Shown here: positions 1 to 9,221 of the stretch, one piece after another
Layout: each line of letters starts with the position of its first letter
Position numbering within the stretch: position 1 is the stretch's first letter
Assembly (NCBI RefSeq): GCF_009789235.1
Contig: NZ_WSTB01000003.1
Coordinates: 186,001 to 250,000 of the forward strand
Source: Flavobacterium hydrocarbonoxydans
Lineage (GTDB): Bacteria > Bacteroidota > Bacteroidia > Flavobacteriales > Flavobacteriaceae
Length of the DNA stretch: 64,000 nucleotides
Reading direction: 5' to 3'
The notes under the pieces: generated by a model
Seen by the model: only the letters and a program-made list of their open reading frames with translations
The model's database searches: none
Told to the model about the DNA's origin: nothing
Program-made: the position numbers and the translations under genes

Positions 1-99
1 AGTGATTGTTCCTTTAACCACTTTGTTTTGCGCATAACCAGATGTAAGCAATAATGCAAACATGGCCAAAAGCAGCAAAAGACTAAATTTGTTTTTCAT
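1..99 (-). CDS. SusC-like TonB-dependent receptor, N-terminal fragment (cut by window)
   Basis: Reading the complement from an ATG at 99 gives 33 residues. They are a hydrophobic signal peptide (MKNKFSLLLLLAMFALLL), a cleavage-like SGYAQ, and then NKVVKGTIT, the usual start of the carboxypeptidase-regulatory-like domain that opens SusC-type outer-membrane receptors. The rest lies beyond the window edge, so the family call rests on this short N-terminus and on context. The gene is divergent from a rhamnosidase/GH105 operon, which is typical of PUL transport genes. A good -7 element lies 36-43 nt upstream of the start. Confidence 0.6.
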   Translation of the reverse strand, partial: MKNKFSLLLLLAMFALLLTSGYAQNKVVKGTIT

Positions 100-134
100 A
101 AAAATTGTTTTTGGTTAATTTAAATTAGTTTTAT

Positions 135-142
135 CAAATTTA
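135..142 (-). promoter_or_regulatory. candidate -7 promoter element for the SusC-like gene
   Basis: On the minus strand this reads TAAATTTG, a full match to the Bacteroidota -7 consensus TAnnTTTG, 36 nt upstream of the ATG at 99. No TTTG -33 element is seen at the usual distance. Instead a tandem CAGGAT motif ends exactly 21 nt upstream, which suggests an activator-dependent promoter. Confidence 0.5.
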
Positions 143-161
143 TTCAGAAGTACTTCCGACT

Positions 162-180
162 GCATCCTGTAGTATCCTGT
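162..180 (-). promoter_or_regulatory. tandem CAGGAT motif, copy 1 (putative activator site)
   Basis: In the SusC transcription direction the sequence is ACAGGATACTACAGGATGC: two ACAGGAT half-sites in direct repeat with a 10-bp period, about one helical turn. The matching copy at 401-420 faces the opposite gene. The 21-nt gap to the -7 element puts it where an activator would replace the -33 element. The rest of the 423-bp intergenic region 100-522 is AT-rich with no gene that I can support. Confidence 0.55.
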
Positions 181-400
181 TAGTTTTCAGTATATTATGG
201 TTTTTGTTTAATTTTTATTTAACAAAAAAACGACAACATACTGATTAACAACACAAAACACAAGCTGTTTTCAGCAGTACGATATTCAAAATTTAACTAA
301 ATTATTTTTCATATATTCATAAATTTTTTCACAAAAAGACAGTAAATCAAAAAAAATATACTTTGTTATTTATTCCCTAAATTATTAACAATAACAAACA

Positions 401-420
401 GCAGGACGGAACAGGATAGC
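401..420 (+). promoter_or_regulatory. tandem CAGGAT motif, copy 2 (putative activator site)
   Basis: Reads GCAGGACGGAACAGGATAGC in the direction of the rhamnosidase operon: two half-sites RCAGGAY and ACAGGAT with the same 10-bp period as copy 1. The core (401-417) ends 21 nt before a TACATTTA box, the same gap as on the other side. The shared layout implies that one regulator controls both divergent units. Confidence 0.55.
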
Positions 421-438
421 AAATTCGCAAATCACATT

Positions 439-446
439 TACATTTA
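439..446 (+). promoter_or_regulatory. candidate -7 element for the GH106 operon
   Basis: TACATTTA matches TAnnTTTG at 7 of 8 positions. It was picked because it lies exactly 21 nt after the tandem CAGGAT motif, as the TAAATTTG box does for the divergent gene. It would give a leader of roughly 70 nt to the ATG at 523. Confidence 0.4.
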
Positions 447-522
447 CTTTTTTATGATTTTATTTGATTTTGAAACCAACTTCAAATAAATTTACTATCA
501 ACCATTGAATATAATCATCATA

Positions 523-3318
523 ATGAAACTTACTAAAACACTGTTTTTTTTACTTTTTATACTATTCTCAGGTGTTAATACTTATTCACAGGATACATCA
601 CCCTGGCCAAAATCCAGTACTATAAATCAGCCATGGGCTCGCTGGTGGTGGATGGGAAGTGCTGTAGATAAACCCAATTTAAAGAAAAGTCTTGTAGATT
701 TTCATAAAGCCGGAATTGGCGGTGTAGAAATCACTCCTATATATGGTGTAAAAGGTGAAGAAAATAATTTTATTGATTATTTATCTCCAAAATGGATGGA
801 AATGCTCGATTATACTATTCATGTGGCCGATAGCTTAAATATGCAAGTCGATATGGTATTGGGAACTGGTTGGCCTTACGGTGGTTCTCATGTTACGATA
901 CCTCATGCGGCTACAAAATTGATTGTAGAAAAATATCAAGTAAAAAAGAATGAAACAATCGATAAAAATATCGCTGTAGATAATCCTAAAGAAAAAGCAA
1001 CTCCACAACTTTTATACGTAATTGCACATGGGGCCGATGGAACAACTATTGATTTAACCAACCAAATAAATGGTAAAAACACAAAATCAAAAAATAAAGC
1101 AATAGACGGATCAACACAAGAATTGCCAAACAAATTAGAAACCAACAAATTAAAATGGAAAGCTAAAAAAACAGATTATACTATTTATGCCGTTTTTATT
1201 GGCAAAACAAGTCAACAGGTAAAAAGAGCTGCTCCTGGCGGAAGCGGTTACACTTTAGACCATTATTCTCAAGAAGCTTTTAACGAATATGTTGTTCCTT
1301 TTGATAAAGCATTTAAAGGAAGGGAAGGAAAAATCAGAGCCATTTTTAATGATAGTTACGAAGTTTATGGAACGGATTTTACTTCTAACTTTTTTGAAGA
1401 ATTCAAAGCCAGACGAGGTTATGATTTGAAAAAAGAACTTTCTTTACTATTGAATGAAACTGATAACGAAGATGGAAATCGCGTAAGAAGTGATTATCGC
1501 GAAACTATTTCGGATTTATTATTAAATAAATTTGATAAGCCTTGGACAACATGGGCACATTCTAAAAACTTCAAAACCAAACTCCAGGCACATGGTTCTC
1601 CGGGAAATCTAATCGATCTTTATGCTTCTGCCGATATTCCTGAATGCGAAACTTTTGGCTCTATGCCATTTGATATTCCGGGTTTTAGACGTGAAAAAGA
1701 AGATATCAGAGAAGGTGATGCCGATCCGGTAATGCTAAAATTTTCATCGTCTGCAGCACATATTTCAGGAAAAAACCTGGTTTCATCAGAAACTTTTACC
1801 TGGCTGAGAGAACATTTTAAAACCGCTTTATCACAATGCAAACCGGAAGCAGAAGACTTAATGTTAAACGGAATCAATCATATTTTTCTTCATGGTTCTA
1901 CTTACTCACCGGAAAGGGCTGTCTGGCCGGGATGGAAATTTTATGCTTCTGTAAATTTTAATGCCAATAATAGTATTTGGGAAGATGCTCCTGCTCTGTT
2001 TTCTTATATCGCAAACTGTCAGTCTATGCTGCAGCAAGGAAAAGCTGATAATGAAATATTGCTTTACTGGCCAATTTTTGACAACTGGGATAAATACAAA
2101 AAAGGAAGTTTGTTTGTCGAATACAAAATACATTCTTTATCTGAATGGCTGTACGAAACTTCATTTTATGACACAACAAAAGAGCTGATGAAAAAAGGCT
2201 ATGGAGTTGATTTTATCTCTGATAATTTTATTTCAGAAGCCAAAGTAATAGACGGAAAAATTAGTCTTCCGGGCGGTACTTTCAAATCATTAATTATTCC
2301 GTCATGCAAAAAAATGCCTCTTGCAACCTTGCAAAAACTAATTGAATTACAAAAAGCCGGTGCTAAAATTATTTTTCAGGCATTGCCGGAATCCGTGCCT
2401 GGTTTTAATGATTATAAAAATCAAGAAGCAAAACTTCGATCTGTTTTAGCTGAAAATAAAGAAACTGTAAAACCTGTTTTGAATATTTTTGAAACTTTAG
2501 AGAACGCTCAGATATATCCTGAAACACTTGTAAATACAGGTTTAAAATTCATTAGAAGAAATGTTGACGGAGAAAAAATATATTATTTGGTAAATCATAC
2601 TCCCAAAACAATTGATGGATTTATTCCGTTAGAAATTGGTAACAAGGAAGTCGTGATTTTTGATCCGTTAAACAGAAATTACGGTAATGCAATTGTTCAA
2701 AAAACAGCTAAAAACACTTTGGTAAAAATAAAAATTGAGCCGGGACAATCATTTTTCTTAAAAACAGAAAATACCGCTTCTCAAAAAAAATGGATTTATT
2801 ATGAACCAACCGCTGATGCCATTACTTTAAAAGGAAACTGGAAAATAAACTTTGATAAAGGTGGTCCGAAATTACCACCAACAGCTACTGTTTCTAATTT
2901 AGAATCCTGGACAAAATTAAGCCCCGAAGCCGAAGCTTTTTCAGGATCTGCAACCTACACTTTAGAATTTGAAAACCCTAATTCTAAATCAGAATCGTGG
3001 AGTTTAAATTTGGGAGATGTTCGGGAAAGCGCAAAAATTTGGTTAAACGATGAACTTATTGGTACTGCATGGTCTGTTCCGTATAAATTAAACATCGGAA
3101 AATTAAAACCCGGAAAAAACACTTTAAAAATTCAGGTAACCAACCTTTCAGCCAACCGAATTCGTGATAAAGAATTAAAAGGTGAAGAATGGAAGATTTT
3201 CTACGAAATCAATATGGTTGACAAAGATTATAAAAAATTCGATGCAGCAAAATGGAGTCCGATGCCATCCGGATTATTAGGACCTGTTACGATTACACCT
3301 TTAAAACAACAAAACTAA
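523..3318 (+). CDS. GH106 alpha-L-rhamnosidase
   Basis: Predicted exo-acting glycoside hydrolase removing terminal alpha-L-rhamnose from pectin-type side chains or other rhamnose-uronate glycans, probably in the periplasm. The protein begins with a signal peptide (MKLTKTLFFLLFILF...YSQ). GH106 hallmarks follow: RWWWMGSAV near residue 45, GGVEITPIYG near 70, GTGWPYGG near 115 and SSETFTWLREHF near 425. A C-terminal beta-sandwich covers about 770-930. The 931-residue length is normal for the family. An in-frame TTG at 505 would add six residues (MNIIII) ahead of the signal peptide, so I prefer the ATG at 523. It is first in a four-gene operon, 22 bp ahead of the GH105 gene. Catalytic residues were not assigned individually. 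Confidence 0.9.
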   Translation: MKLTKTLFFLLFILFSGVNTYSQDTSPWPKSSTINQPWARWWWMGSAVDKPNLKKSLVDFHKAGIGGVEITPIYGVKGEENNFIDYLSPKWMEMLDYTIHVADSLNMQVDMVLGTGWPYGGSHVTIPHAATKLIVEKYQVKKNETIDKNIAVDNPKEKATPQLLYVIAHGADGTTIDLTNQINGKNTKSKNKAIDGSTQELPNKLETNKLKWKAKKTDYTIYAVFIGKTSQQVKRAAPGGSGYTLDHYSQEAFNEYVVPFDKAFKGREGKIRAIFNDSYEVYGTDFTSNFFEEFKARRGYDLKKELSLLLNETDNEDGNRVRSDYRETISDLLLNKFDKPWTTWAHSKNFKTKLQAHGSPGNLIDLYASADIPECETFGSMPFDIPGFRREKEDIREGDADPVMLKFSSSAAHISGKNLVSSETFTWLREHFKTALSQCKPEAEDLMLNGINHIFLHGSTYSPERAVWPGWKFYASVNFNANNSIWEDAPALFSYIANCQSMLQQGKADNEILLYWPIFDNWDKYKKGSLFVEYKIHSLSEWLYETSFYDTTKELMKKGYGVDFISDNFISEAKVIDGKISLPGGTFKSLIIPSCKKMPLATLQKLIELQKAGAKIIFQALPESVPGFNDYKNQEAKLRSVLAENKETVKPVLNIFETLENAQIYPETLVNTGLKFIRRNVDGEKIYYLVNHTPKTIDGFIPLEIGNKEVVIFDPLNRNYGNAIVQKTAKNTLVKIKIEPGQSFFLKTENTASQKKWIYYEPTADAITLKGNWKINFDKGGPKLPPTATVSNLESWTKLSPEAEAFSGSATYTLEFENPNSKSESWSLNLGDVRESAKIWLNDELIGTAWSVPYKLNIGKLKPGKNTLKIQVTNLSANRIRDKELKGEEWKIFYEINMVDKDYKKFDAAKWSPMPSGLLGPVTITPLKQQN

Positions 3319-3340
3319 TTACATAATAAAAGATATAAAA

Positions 3341-4462
3341 ATGAGAAAATTACTTTTATTGTTTGTAATATGTTCCTATACGAACATTACAAACGCACAA
3401 AATTCATTTGATAAAAAATTAGTGCTGAAACAAATGATTTTAGCCAATGATTATTTTATGCAAAAATGGCCGGAAACAGGCAAAACAATCATAACCAATA
3501 AAGAGCGCCCAAGTAATATCTGGACACGTGGGGTTTATTATGAAGGATTAATGGCTTTGCACGAAATTTTTCCAAAAGAAGCCTATTACAAATATGCTTA
3601 TGACTGGTCTGAATTTCACAAATGGGGATTTAACGGCGGAAACGTTACCCGTAATGCCGACAATTATTGTGCAGCTCAAACTTATATTGATTTATATAAT
3701 TTAGAGCCGGATGCTAAAAAACTGAAAAATACAAAAGCCAATATAAACATGTTGCTCAATACACCGCAACTTGACGACTGGTCGTGGATTGATGCTATAC
3801 AAATGGGAATGCCTGTGTTTGCTAAATTAGGTGTGCTTGAAAATGATAATCGCTATTATGAAAAGATGTACGAAATGTATATGTATTCCAGAGACAAACA
3901 TGGTGACAACGGTCTTTTTAATCCAAAAGATGGTCTGTGGTGGCGTGATGCCGATTTCGACCCTCCATACAAAGAACCAAATGGCGAAGATTGCTACTGG
4001 AGTCGCGGAAATGGCTGGGTAATGGGTGCTTTGGCAAAAGTATTGACCATAATTCCTAAAAATGCACCTCACAGAGATCAATATGTAAAAGATCTAAAAG
4101 CCATGGCTGCTGCTTTAGTTCCAATTCAAAGAGCAGATGGATTCTGGAATGTTAGTTTACATGATCCTACGAATTTTGGTGAAAAAGAAACTTCAGGAAC
4201 GGCTTTGTTCGTTTACGGAATGGCTTACGGAATCAACAGCGGGATTTTGAAAAAAGAAACCTATTTGCCTGTAGTAGAAAAAGCATGGAACGCCATGACC
4301 AAAGATGCTTTGCATGATACAGGATTTTTAGGCTACTTACAATCTACAGGAAAAGAACCTAAAGACGGACAGCCATTATCTTACGATAAAATTCCTGATT
4401 TTGAAGATTATGGATTAGGGTGTTTTTTATTGGCAGGATCAGAAATTTATAAAATGAAGTAA
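3341..4462 (+). CDS. GH105 unsaturated rhamnogalacturonyl hydrolase (YteR/YesR-like)
   Basis: Predicted to hydrate the delta-4,5-unsaturated uronic acid left at the non-reducing end after polysaccharide lyase action, releasing it from rhamnose. At 373 residues it has the size of a six-helix-barrel GH105 enzyme. A short signal peptide (LLLLFVICSYTNITNAQ) is followed by WTRGVYYEGLMAL near residue 65, WSWIDAIQMGMP near 148 (carrying the Asp equivalent to the YteR catalytic residue) and WSRGNGWVMGAL near 220. The next gene starts 3 bp after its stop, so the two are co-transcribed. Its product would need KduI/KduD downstream, which this window lacks. GH88 is the main alternative family, but the WIDAIQMG motif favours GH105. 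Confidence 0.9.
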   Translation: MRKLLLLFVICSYTNITNAQNSFDKKLVLKQMILANDYFMQKWPETGKTIITNKERPSNIWTRGVYYEGLMALHEIFPKEAYYKYAYDWSEFHKWGFNGGNVTRNADNYCAAQTYIDLYNLEPDAKKLKNTKANINMLLNTPQLDDWSWIDAIQMGMPVFAKLGVLENDNRYYEKMYEMYMYSRDKHGDNGLFNPKDGLWWRDADFDPPYKEPNGEDCYWSRGNGWVMGALAKVLTIIPKNAPHRDQYVKDLKAMAAALVPIQRADGFWNVSLHDPTNFGEKETSGTALFVYGMAYGINSGILKKETYLPVVEKAWNAMTKDALHDTGFLGYLQSTGKEPKDGQPLSYDKIPDFEDYGLGCFLLAGSEIYKMK

Positions 4463-4465
4463 TTG

Positions 4466-7432
4466 ATGAAAAAATGGCTCTTTTATTTTGTTTTAATAAT
4501 AGGTAGCTCCACTTTATTTTCTCAGGAATTTAAGAGAGAAAAATACAATTTCAATTCTGATTGGAAATTAAAAACAGGAGATTCTCAAAATGCGGAATCT
4601 CCTGTTTTTGATGATACTGCATGGAGAAAAGTTACCCTTCCTCATGCCTATAATCAGGAAGAAGCTTTTGAAAAAGATATAGAACATCATACCACAGGAA
4701 TTGTCTGGTATCGAAAGAAATTCAAACTTCCTAAAGGAATTAAAGACAAAAAGGTTTTTATTGAATTTGAAGGTATTCGTCAGGGCGGTGTTATTTATGT
4801 CAACGGACAAAAAGTAGGGCTTCATGAAAATGGCGTAATGGGTTTTGGTTTTGATATTTCTACAATTTTAAAACCTTTTCCTGAAGTAAATACAATTGCT
4901 TTAAGAATCGACAATGACTGGAAATACAAAGAAATTGCAACAAATTCTACCTATCAGTGGAATAACACTAATTTCAATGCTAATTATGGTGGAATTCCAA
5001 AAAACGTTTTCCTTCATATTACGAACAAATTATACCAGACACTTCCACTTTATTCTAATTTAAAAACTACTGGAGTTTATATTTATCCTACCGATATTAA
5101 TATTCAGGAACAAAGCGCAATTATTCATGCTGAAACTGAGGTTCGCAATGAATTTGAAACAGCAAAAAAAGTAGAATATAATGTTGTTATTGAAGATATC
5201 AATGGAAAGAAAGTAACTTCTTTTTCAGGAGAAAAAATAATCCTTTTACCCAATGAAACTAAAATTATAAAAGCCAGTAAACTGGTTAATAATTTACATT
5301 TTTGGAGTTGGGGTTATGGTTATTTGTACACCGTAAAAACCATTTTAAAAGTCGATGGAAAAGTCATTGATGAAGTTGCGACCAAAACAGGCTTTCGAAA
5401 AACCGAATTTAAAAATGGTGAAATCTGGCTAAATGACAGGGTTATTCAGGTAAAAGGCTACGCACAAAGAACCAGCAATGAATGGCCTGCTATCGGAATG
5501 TCTGTTCCGCCCTGGCTGAGTGATTTCAGTAATAAACTAATTGTGGAAGGAAACGGAAATCTGGTGCGCTGGATGCACGTTACGCCCTGGAAACAAGATG
5601 TAGAATCCTGCGACAGAGTTGGATTGCTTCAGGCAATGCCGGCCGGTGATGCCGAAAAAGATGCTAAGGGCGAACAATGGATTCAGCGTGTCAACTTAAT
5701 GCGTGATGCTATCATTTACAACCGAAATAATCCGAGTATTATTTTCTATGAAAGCGGTAATGAGTCGATCAGCGAAGAACACATGAAAGAAATGAAAGCC
5801 ATTCGAAATCTTTTTGATCCAAATGGCGGGCGTGCTATTGGTTCTCGTGAAATGCTCGACAGTAAGGAAGCTGAATACGGTGGAGAAATGCTTTATATCA
5901 ACAAAAGTGCAAAAAAACCACTTTGGGCTACCGAATATTCCAGAGACGAAGGCTTACGCAAATATTGGGACGAATTCTCTCCTCCTTTTCATAAAGAAGG
6001 CTTTGGACCTTTATATCGAGATAAACCTGCCGACGATTACAATCACAATCAGGATCGCCATGCTATTGAAAATAGTATTCGCTGGAATGATTATTACAGA
6101 GAAAGACCCGGAACCGGTAAAAGAGTAAATTCCGGAGGTGTCAATATTATTTTTTCGGATTCGAATACCCATCACAGAGGCGAATCGAACTACAGAACCA
6201 GTGGCGAAGTAGATGCCATGCGTATTCCTAAAGATGGATTTTGGTCACATCAGGTTATGTGGGACGGCTGGGTTGATATCGAAAAACACCGCACGCACAT
6301 AATGGGACATTGGAACTATGCTGATAAAGTGGTCAAAAACATTTATGTGGTTTCTACTGCTTCTAAAGTAAAACTTTTTATTAATGGAATTTCACAAGGT
6401 TTCGGAAAAAGAAGTAATGAATTCTTATTTACTTTTGATACTATAACTTGGAAATCAGGAACCATTAAAGCAGTTGGTTATGATGAAAAAGGAACTGTTT
6501 TAAGTGAAGATGTAAAAACAACTGTTGGTGATCCAGCTGAAATCAAACTGAAATTAACTACAGCTCCGAAAGGACTTTTAGCTGATGGAGCCGATGTTGC
6601 CTTAATTGAAGTTGAAGTTGTCGATAAAGATGGAAAACGTTGTCCAATAAGCAATGATTTGATTTCATTTTCAATTGAAGGACCAGCGACATGGTTAGGC
6701 GGAATTGCTCAAGGGCCAAAAAATTACATTTTATCAAAAGATATTCCTGTTGAAAATGGAGTTAATCGTGTAATGATTCAATCTTTAATAAAAAACGGAG
6801 AAATTACTATTTCGGCGAAAGCCAAAGGTTTAAAATCTGCCCAATTATCTTTTGAAAGCCAATCTATAACCACTGAAAATGGACTTTCGAAAGTAGTCCC
6901 TGGAATTGATTTACCTTCTAATTTACAAAGAGGACCAACTCCAAAAACTCCTTCTTATACGATAAAAAGAAATCCGGTAAATATTTTAAACGCTACATCA
7001 CTATCAAATAACACGGAGACTTACAAAAGTTATGACGACAATGAATTAACAGAATGGAGAAATGACGGAAGCATCAAAACTGCTGCAATAACCTATACGC
7101 TTTCAAAACCTTCAATGGTTAACGAATGTGTTATTAAACTAACAGGATGGAGATCTAAAAGTTATCCTATTCGTATTTTAGCAGATGGAAAAGAAGTTTA
7201 TAATGGAAATACTCCTCAGAGTTTAGGTTATATTAAAATTCCTTTGGAGCCTGTACTTTCAGAAAAAATCGCAATTGAACTAATTGGCGTAAATACTGAA
7301 AAAGATGGTTTCTCTAAAATTGTTGAAGTCGATCCAACCAAAGAATTAGATTTATATAAAGACAAAACATCGGTAGATGCAACAGGTCAATTACGTATTG
7401 TTGAAATAGAATTTTATGAAAAAATCAAATAA
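4466..7432 (+). CDS. GH2 beta-glycosidase (beta-galactosidase-like) with C-terminal accessory domain
   Basis: A GH2 enzyme of 988 residues with a signal peptide (KKWLFYFVLIIGSSTLFSQ). N-terminal sugar-binding and immunoglobulin-like domains (about 20-300) precede the TIM barrel. The acid/base Glu is in ESGNES (near residue 435) and the nucleophile Glu in WATEYSRDEG (near 490). A DUF4982-like segment and an Ig-like domain (about 620-790) follow. The last ~150 residues look like a discoidin-type carbohydrate-binding fold (TEWRNDG...VIKLTGWRS). Exact specificity is unclear; beta-galactosidase is the default reading. A TTG directly after the previous stop (4463) is in frame, but the adjacent ATG at 4466 is the better start. 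The 3' end overlaps the next gene by 17 bp, which points to translational coupling. Confidence 0.85.
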   Translation: MKKWLFYFVLIIGSSTLFSQEFKREKYNFNSDWKLKTGDSQNAESPVFDDTAWRKVTLPHAYNQEEAFEKDIEHHTTGIVWYRKKFKLPKGIKDKKVFIEFEGIRQGGVIYVNGQKVGLHENGVMGFGFDISTILKPFPEVNTIALRIDNDWKYKEIATNSTYQWNNTNFNANYGGIPKNVFLHITNKLYQTLPLYSNLKTTGVYIYPTDINIQEQSAIIHAETEVRNEFETAKKVEYNVVIEDINGKKVTSFSGEKIILLPNETKIIKASKLVNNLHFWSWGYGYLYTVKTILKVDGKVIDEVATKTGFRKTEFKNGEIWLNDRVIQVKGYAQRTSNEWPAIGMSVPPWLSDFSNKLIVEGNGNLVRWMHVTPWKQDVESCDRVGLLQAMPAGDAEKDAKGEQWIQRVNLMRDAIIYNRNNPSIIFYESGNESISEEHMKEMKAIRNLFDPNGGRAIGSREMLDSKEAEYGGEMLYINKSAKKPLWATEYSRDEGLRKYWDEFSPPFHKEGFGPLYRDKPADDYNHNQDRHAIENSIRWNDYYRERPGTGKRVNSGGVNIIFSDSNTHHRGESNYRTSGEVDAMRIPKDGFWSHQVMWDGWVDIEKHRTHIMGHWNYADKVVKNIYVVSTASKVKLFINGISQGFGKRSNEFLFTFDTITWKSGTIKAVGYDEKGTVLSEDVKTTVGDPAEIKLKLTTAPKGLLADGADVALIEVEVVDKDGKRCPISNDLISFSIEGPATWLGGIAQGPKNYILSKDIPVENGVNRVMIQSLIKNGEITISAKAKGLKSAQLSFESQSITTENGLSKVVPGIDLPSNLQRGPTPKTPSYTIKRNPVNILNATSLSNNTETYKSYDDNELTEWRNDGSIKTAAITYTLSKPSMVNECVIKLTGWRSKSYPIRILADGKEVYNGNTPQSLGYIKIPLEPVLSEKIAIELIGVNTEKDGFSKIVEVDPTKELDLYKDKTSVDATGQLRIVEIEFYEKIK

Positions 7433-9221
7433 AAACAAACCAATAGCAGCATTATTAATTCTAATGCTTTCGGTAATTATTCCATCTTTTGCACAAAAAA
7501 AGGAAATTCCTTTGTGGGATAACGTACCTGATGAAATTCTGTCAAAAGACTATTCAGAGAAAATCGATTATGAAGATAATGGAAATATAAAAAGAGTAAA
7601 AGAAGTAACACAACCCACGCTAACGCCTTGTCTGGCAGTTCCTGAAAAGTCAAATGGAACTGCCGTTATCATTTGCGCTGGCGGAGGATATAGTTATTTA
7701 TCTAATTATAAAGAAGGTCATAAAGTTGCTGAATGGCTGAATAGTTTAGGAATAAATGCTTTTGTTTTAAAATACAGATTACCGAGTGATTTGATTATGA
7801 AAAACAAAGCAATTGGTCCTTTGCAAGATGCTCAGCAAGCTGTTCGAATGGTAAGACGTAACGCTGAGAAATGGAAAATAAATCCAACCAAAATTGGTAT
7901 TATAGGATTCTCGGCTGGAGGTCATTTAGCCTCAACTTTGTCAACACATTATAATGATAAAGTGTATGATTCAAAAGATAAAATAAGCGCCAGACCTGAT
8001 TTTTCTATTTTAATTTATCCTGTAATTTCAATGGAAAACGGAATTACGCATGAAGGTTCAAGAATTAATTTACTTGGAAAAACGCCTTCTCAGGAAGAAA
8101 TTGATAAATTCTCGAATGAAAAACAAATCACTCCCGATACTCCAAAAGCATTTTTAATTCATGCGACAGATGACAAAGCTGTCCCGGTTGAAAATAGTAT
8201 TAACTATTATCTCGGTTTAAAAAAGGAAAAAATCTCAGCAGAAATTCATATTTATGAAAATGGCGGTCATGGTTTTGGATTAGGAACAAAAGGAACTAAT
8301 AAATATTGGCCACAGACTTGCGAAAAATGGCTGATTGAAAACGATTATATTCAAAAACCTGATGGTTATGTGTTTACCTATTTTAAAGGTAATGGCGAAG
8401 ATGGATTACATTTAGCCTACAGCGAAGATGGCTTTAAATGGAATACATTAAAAAACGATACTTCTTTTTTGAAACCTGAAGTAGGAAAAGATAAATTGAT
8501 GCGTGATCCTTCTGTAATCAAAGGCGGTGACGGCTTATATCACATGGTTTGGACGGTGAGCTGGACAGATAAAGGAATTGGTTATGCCTCATCAAAAGAC
8601 TTAATTCACTGGTCAAAGCAGGAATTTATTCCTGTTATGGCAGATAGCAAAGCACGCAATACTTGGGCTCCAGAAATCACGTATGACGAAAAATCAAAAA
8701 CTTACATGATTTATTGGGCATCAACAATTGACGATAAATTTACGGAAACAAAATCTGATGAAGAAAAAGGGTATAATCACAGGATTTATTACACTACCAC
8801 AAAAGATTTTAAAAAATTCTCGAAAACTAAATTGCTTTATGATCCCGGATTTAATGTTATAGATGCTTCAATTGTAAAAACAGACAATGGATTTACAATG
8901 TACCTGAAAGACGAAACAAAAGTACCAGTTCAAAAAAATTTAAAAATAGCGACCAGCAAAAAACTCGAAGGCCCATACACAAAAGCAAGCGAGCCAATTA
9001 CAGGAGATTATTGGGCAGAAGGTCCAACAGCAATCAAAATAGAGAACAAATGGATTGTCTATTTTGATAAATACACTCAAAAGAAATATGGTGCAGTAAG
9101 AGAAACATCCAGTGGCTGGGAAGATATTTCAGAACGAGTTAGTTTTCCAAAAGGAACCCGACACGGAACCGTAATTAAGGTTTCTGCTGCTGAGATTAAT
9201 GCCTTAAAAGAAATAAAGTAA
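7416..9221 (+). CDS. two-domain enzyme: carbohydrate esterase fused to GH43-like glycosidase
   Basis: After a signal peptide (about 1-27), residues ~30-310 form an alpha/beta-hydrolase esterase of the acetyl-xylan-esterase type. It has an oxyanion segment GGGYS, the nucleophile elbow GFSAGG (Ser near 166), an Asp in HATDDKAVP (near 252) and a His in GGHGFG (near 285). Residues ~315-600 form a five-bladed GH43-like domain with all three expected acids: MRDPSV (base, near 363), IDASIV (near 482) and WAEGPTA (acid, near 535). The enzyme would deacetylate a glycan and remove an arabinose- or galactose-type residue in one polypeptide. It ends the operon. The start overlaps the GH2 gene by 17 bp. 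Both domains look intact. The sugar released is an open question. Confidence 0.82.
   Translation: MKKSNKNKPIAALLILMLSVIIPSFAQKKEIPLWDNVPDEILSKDYSEKIDYEDNGNIKRVKEVTQPTLTPCLAVPEKSNGTAVIICAGGGYSYLSNYKEGHKVAEWLNSLGINAFVLKYRLPSDLIMKNKAIGPLQDAQQAVRMVRRNAEKWKINPTKIGIIGFSAGGHLASTLSTHYNDKVYDSKDKISARPDFSILIYPVISMENGITHEGSRINLLGKTPSQEEIDKFSNEKQITPDTPKAFLIHATDDKAVPVENSINYYLGLKKEKISAEIHIYENGGHGFGLGTKGTNKYWPQTCEKWLIENDYIQKPDGYVFTYFKGNGEDGLHLAYSEDGFKWNTLKNDTSFLKPEVGKDKLMRDPSVIKGGDGLYHMVWTVSWTDKGIGYASSKDLIHWSKQEFIPVMADSKARNTWAPEITYDEKSKTYMIYWASTIDDKFTETKSDEEKGYNHRIYYTTTKDFKKFSKTKLLYDPGFNVIDASIVKTDNGFTMYLKDETKVPVQKNLKIATSKKLEGPYTKASEPITGDYWAEGPTAIKIENKWIVYFDKYTQKKYGAVRETSSGWEDISERVSFPKGTRHGTVIKVSAAEINALKEIK

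Noticed and set aside
505..522. TTG start for the GH106 gene
   Set aside because: It would place MNIIII before a complete signal peptide; the ATG at 523 is better.
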